Assembly (NCBI GenBank): GCA_902494595.1
Contig: CABUTY010000119.1
Location: 1-5,289, forward strand
Source: an uncultured Porphyromonadaceae bacterium
Lineage (GTDB): Bacteria > Bacteroidota > Bacteroidia > Bacteroidales > Muribaculaceae
Direction: 5' to 3'
DNA: 5,289 bases
The notes beneath the pieces were generated by a model. The model was not told the DNA's origin, made no database searches, and worked only from the letters and a program-made list of their open reading frames with translations. The position numbers and the translations under genes are program-made. Shown in pieces: positions 5,190 through 5,289 of the stretch (the first letter of the stretch is position 1; every line of letters starts with the position of its first letter).

Positions 5190-5289
5190 ATGAGATTTGA
5201 CGAGATACTGACCAACGACGAGGTGCTCGACGGGCTATGGGACATGCATTTTGACGAATGCACACCCATACAGGAATATACGATACCGC
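5190..5289 (+). CDS. DEAD-box RNA helicase (first 33 codons; the gene continues past the right edge)
   Basis: Only the N-terminus is present: 33 codons plus one base. It carries the Q motif of DEAD-box helicases, which reads the adenine of ATP: an upstream aromatic (F3), then F21 and TPIQ (25-28), ending in TIP (31-33). The order F-x-x-L, VLDGL, M-x-F, TPIQ, IP is typical. Family members unwind short RNA duplexes in ribosome assembly or RNA turnover. The ATP-binding and DEAD motifs lie beyond the window, so the call rests on the Q motif alone. The ATG at 5190 is the first in frame after the TAATTTTG box. It is divergent from the ECF sigma gene, with 211 bp between the starts. A different superfamily 2 helicase is unlikely because of the Q motif. 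Confidence 0.85.
   Translation, partial: MRFDEILTNDEVLDGLWDMHFDECTPIQEYTIP

Noticed and set aside
5072..5269. Minus-strand open frame of 65 codons
   Set aside because: It overlaps the start of the helicase and the intergenic promoter region, and has low-complexity composition and no domain.

Overview
The window looks like chromosomal DNA from the order Bacteroidales, possibly Muribaculaceae (the family is inference). Three separate spots carry TAATTTTG, an exact match to the Bacteroidales -7 promoter box TAnnTTTG. Start codons lack Shine-Dalgarno sequences and sit behind A-rich leaders. The protein families also fit: a THUMP-like methyltransferase of the Porphyromonas PG_1098 type, a DUF2156 domain, a DPM1-type glycosyltransferase, and a short single-module ECF sigma factor. 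No rRNA, tRNA or CRISPR array was found.

Layout. Four genes lie on the minus strand. From right to left they are an ECF sigma factor (4472-4978), a 716-residue methyltransferase/DUF2156 fusion (1983-4133), a polyprenol-phosphate mannose synthase (1160-1885) and a secreted alpha-amylase of GH13 that runs off the left edge (1-908). A DEAD-box RNA helicase starts on the plus strand at 5190 and runs off the right edge, divergent from the sigma gene. The genes do not form an evident operon. The amylase and the mannose synthase each have their own candidate -7 box, and the gaps are 251, 97, 338 and 211 bp. The sigma gene has a candidate ECF-type promoter (GGAACTTT, then CGTG) suggesting autoregulation, and no anti-sigma gene is visible beside it.

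The least ordinary part is the 338-bp gap between the sigma gene and the fusion gene (4134-4471). It holds a 194-bp segment (4165-4358) bounded by 20-bp inverted repeats that match at 19 positions, with an ATA triplet on both outer sides. Inside is a near-continuous rod-like palindrome with a 14-bp basal helix, and a terminator-like hairpin with a six-T run on the minus strand. Two more hairpins lie between this segment and the sigma gene. The segment could be a small non-autonomous mobile element (MITE-like), a structured RNA gene, or both. I do not recognise it as a known RNA family. It ends 31 bp before the start of the fusion gene, so it probably affects how that gene is transcribed.

The second point of interest is the fusion itself: two domains that, to my knowledge, are usually separate proteins in Bacteroidetes are joined here in one uninterrupted reading frame.
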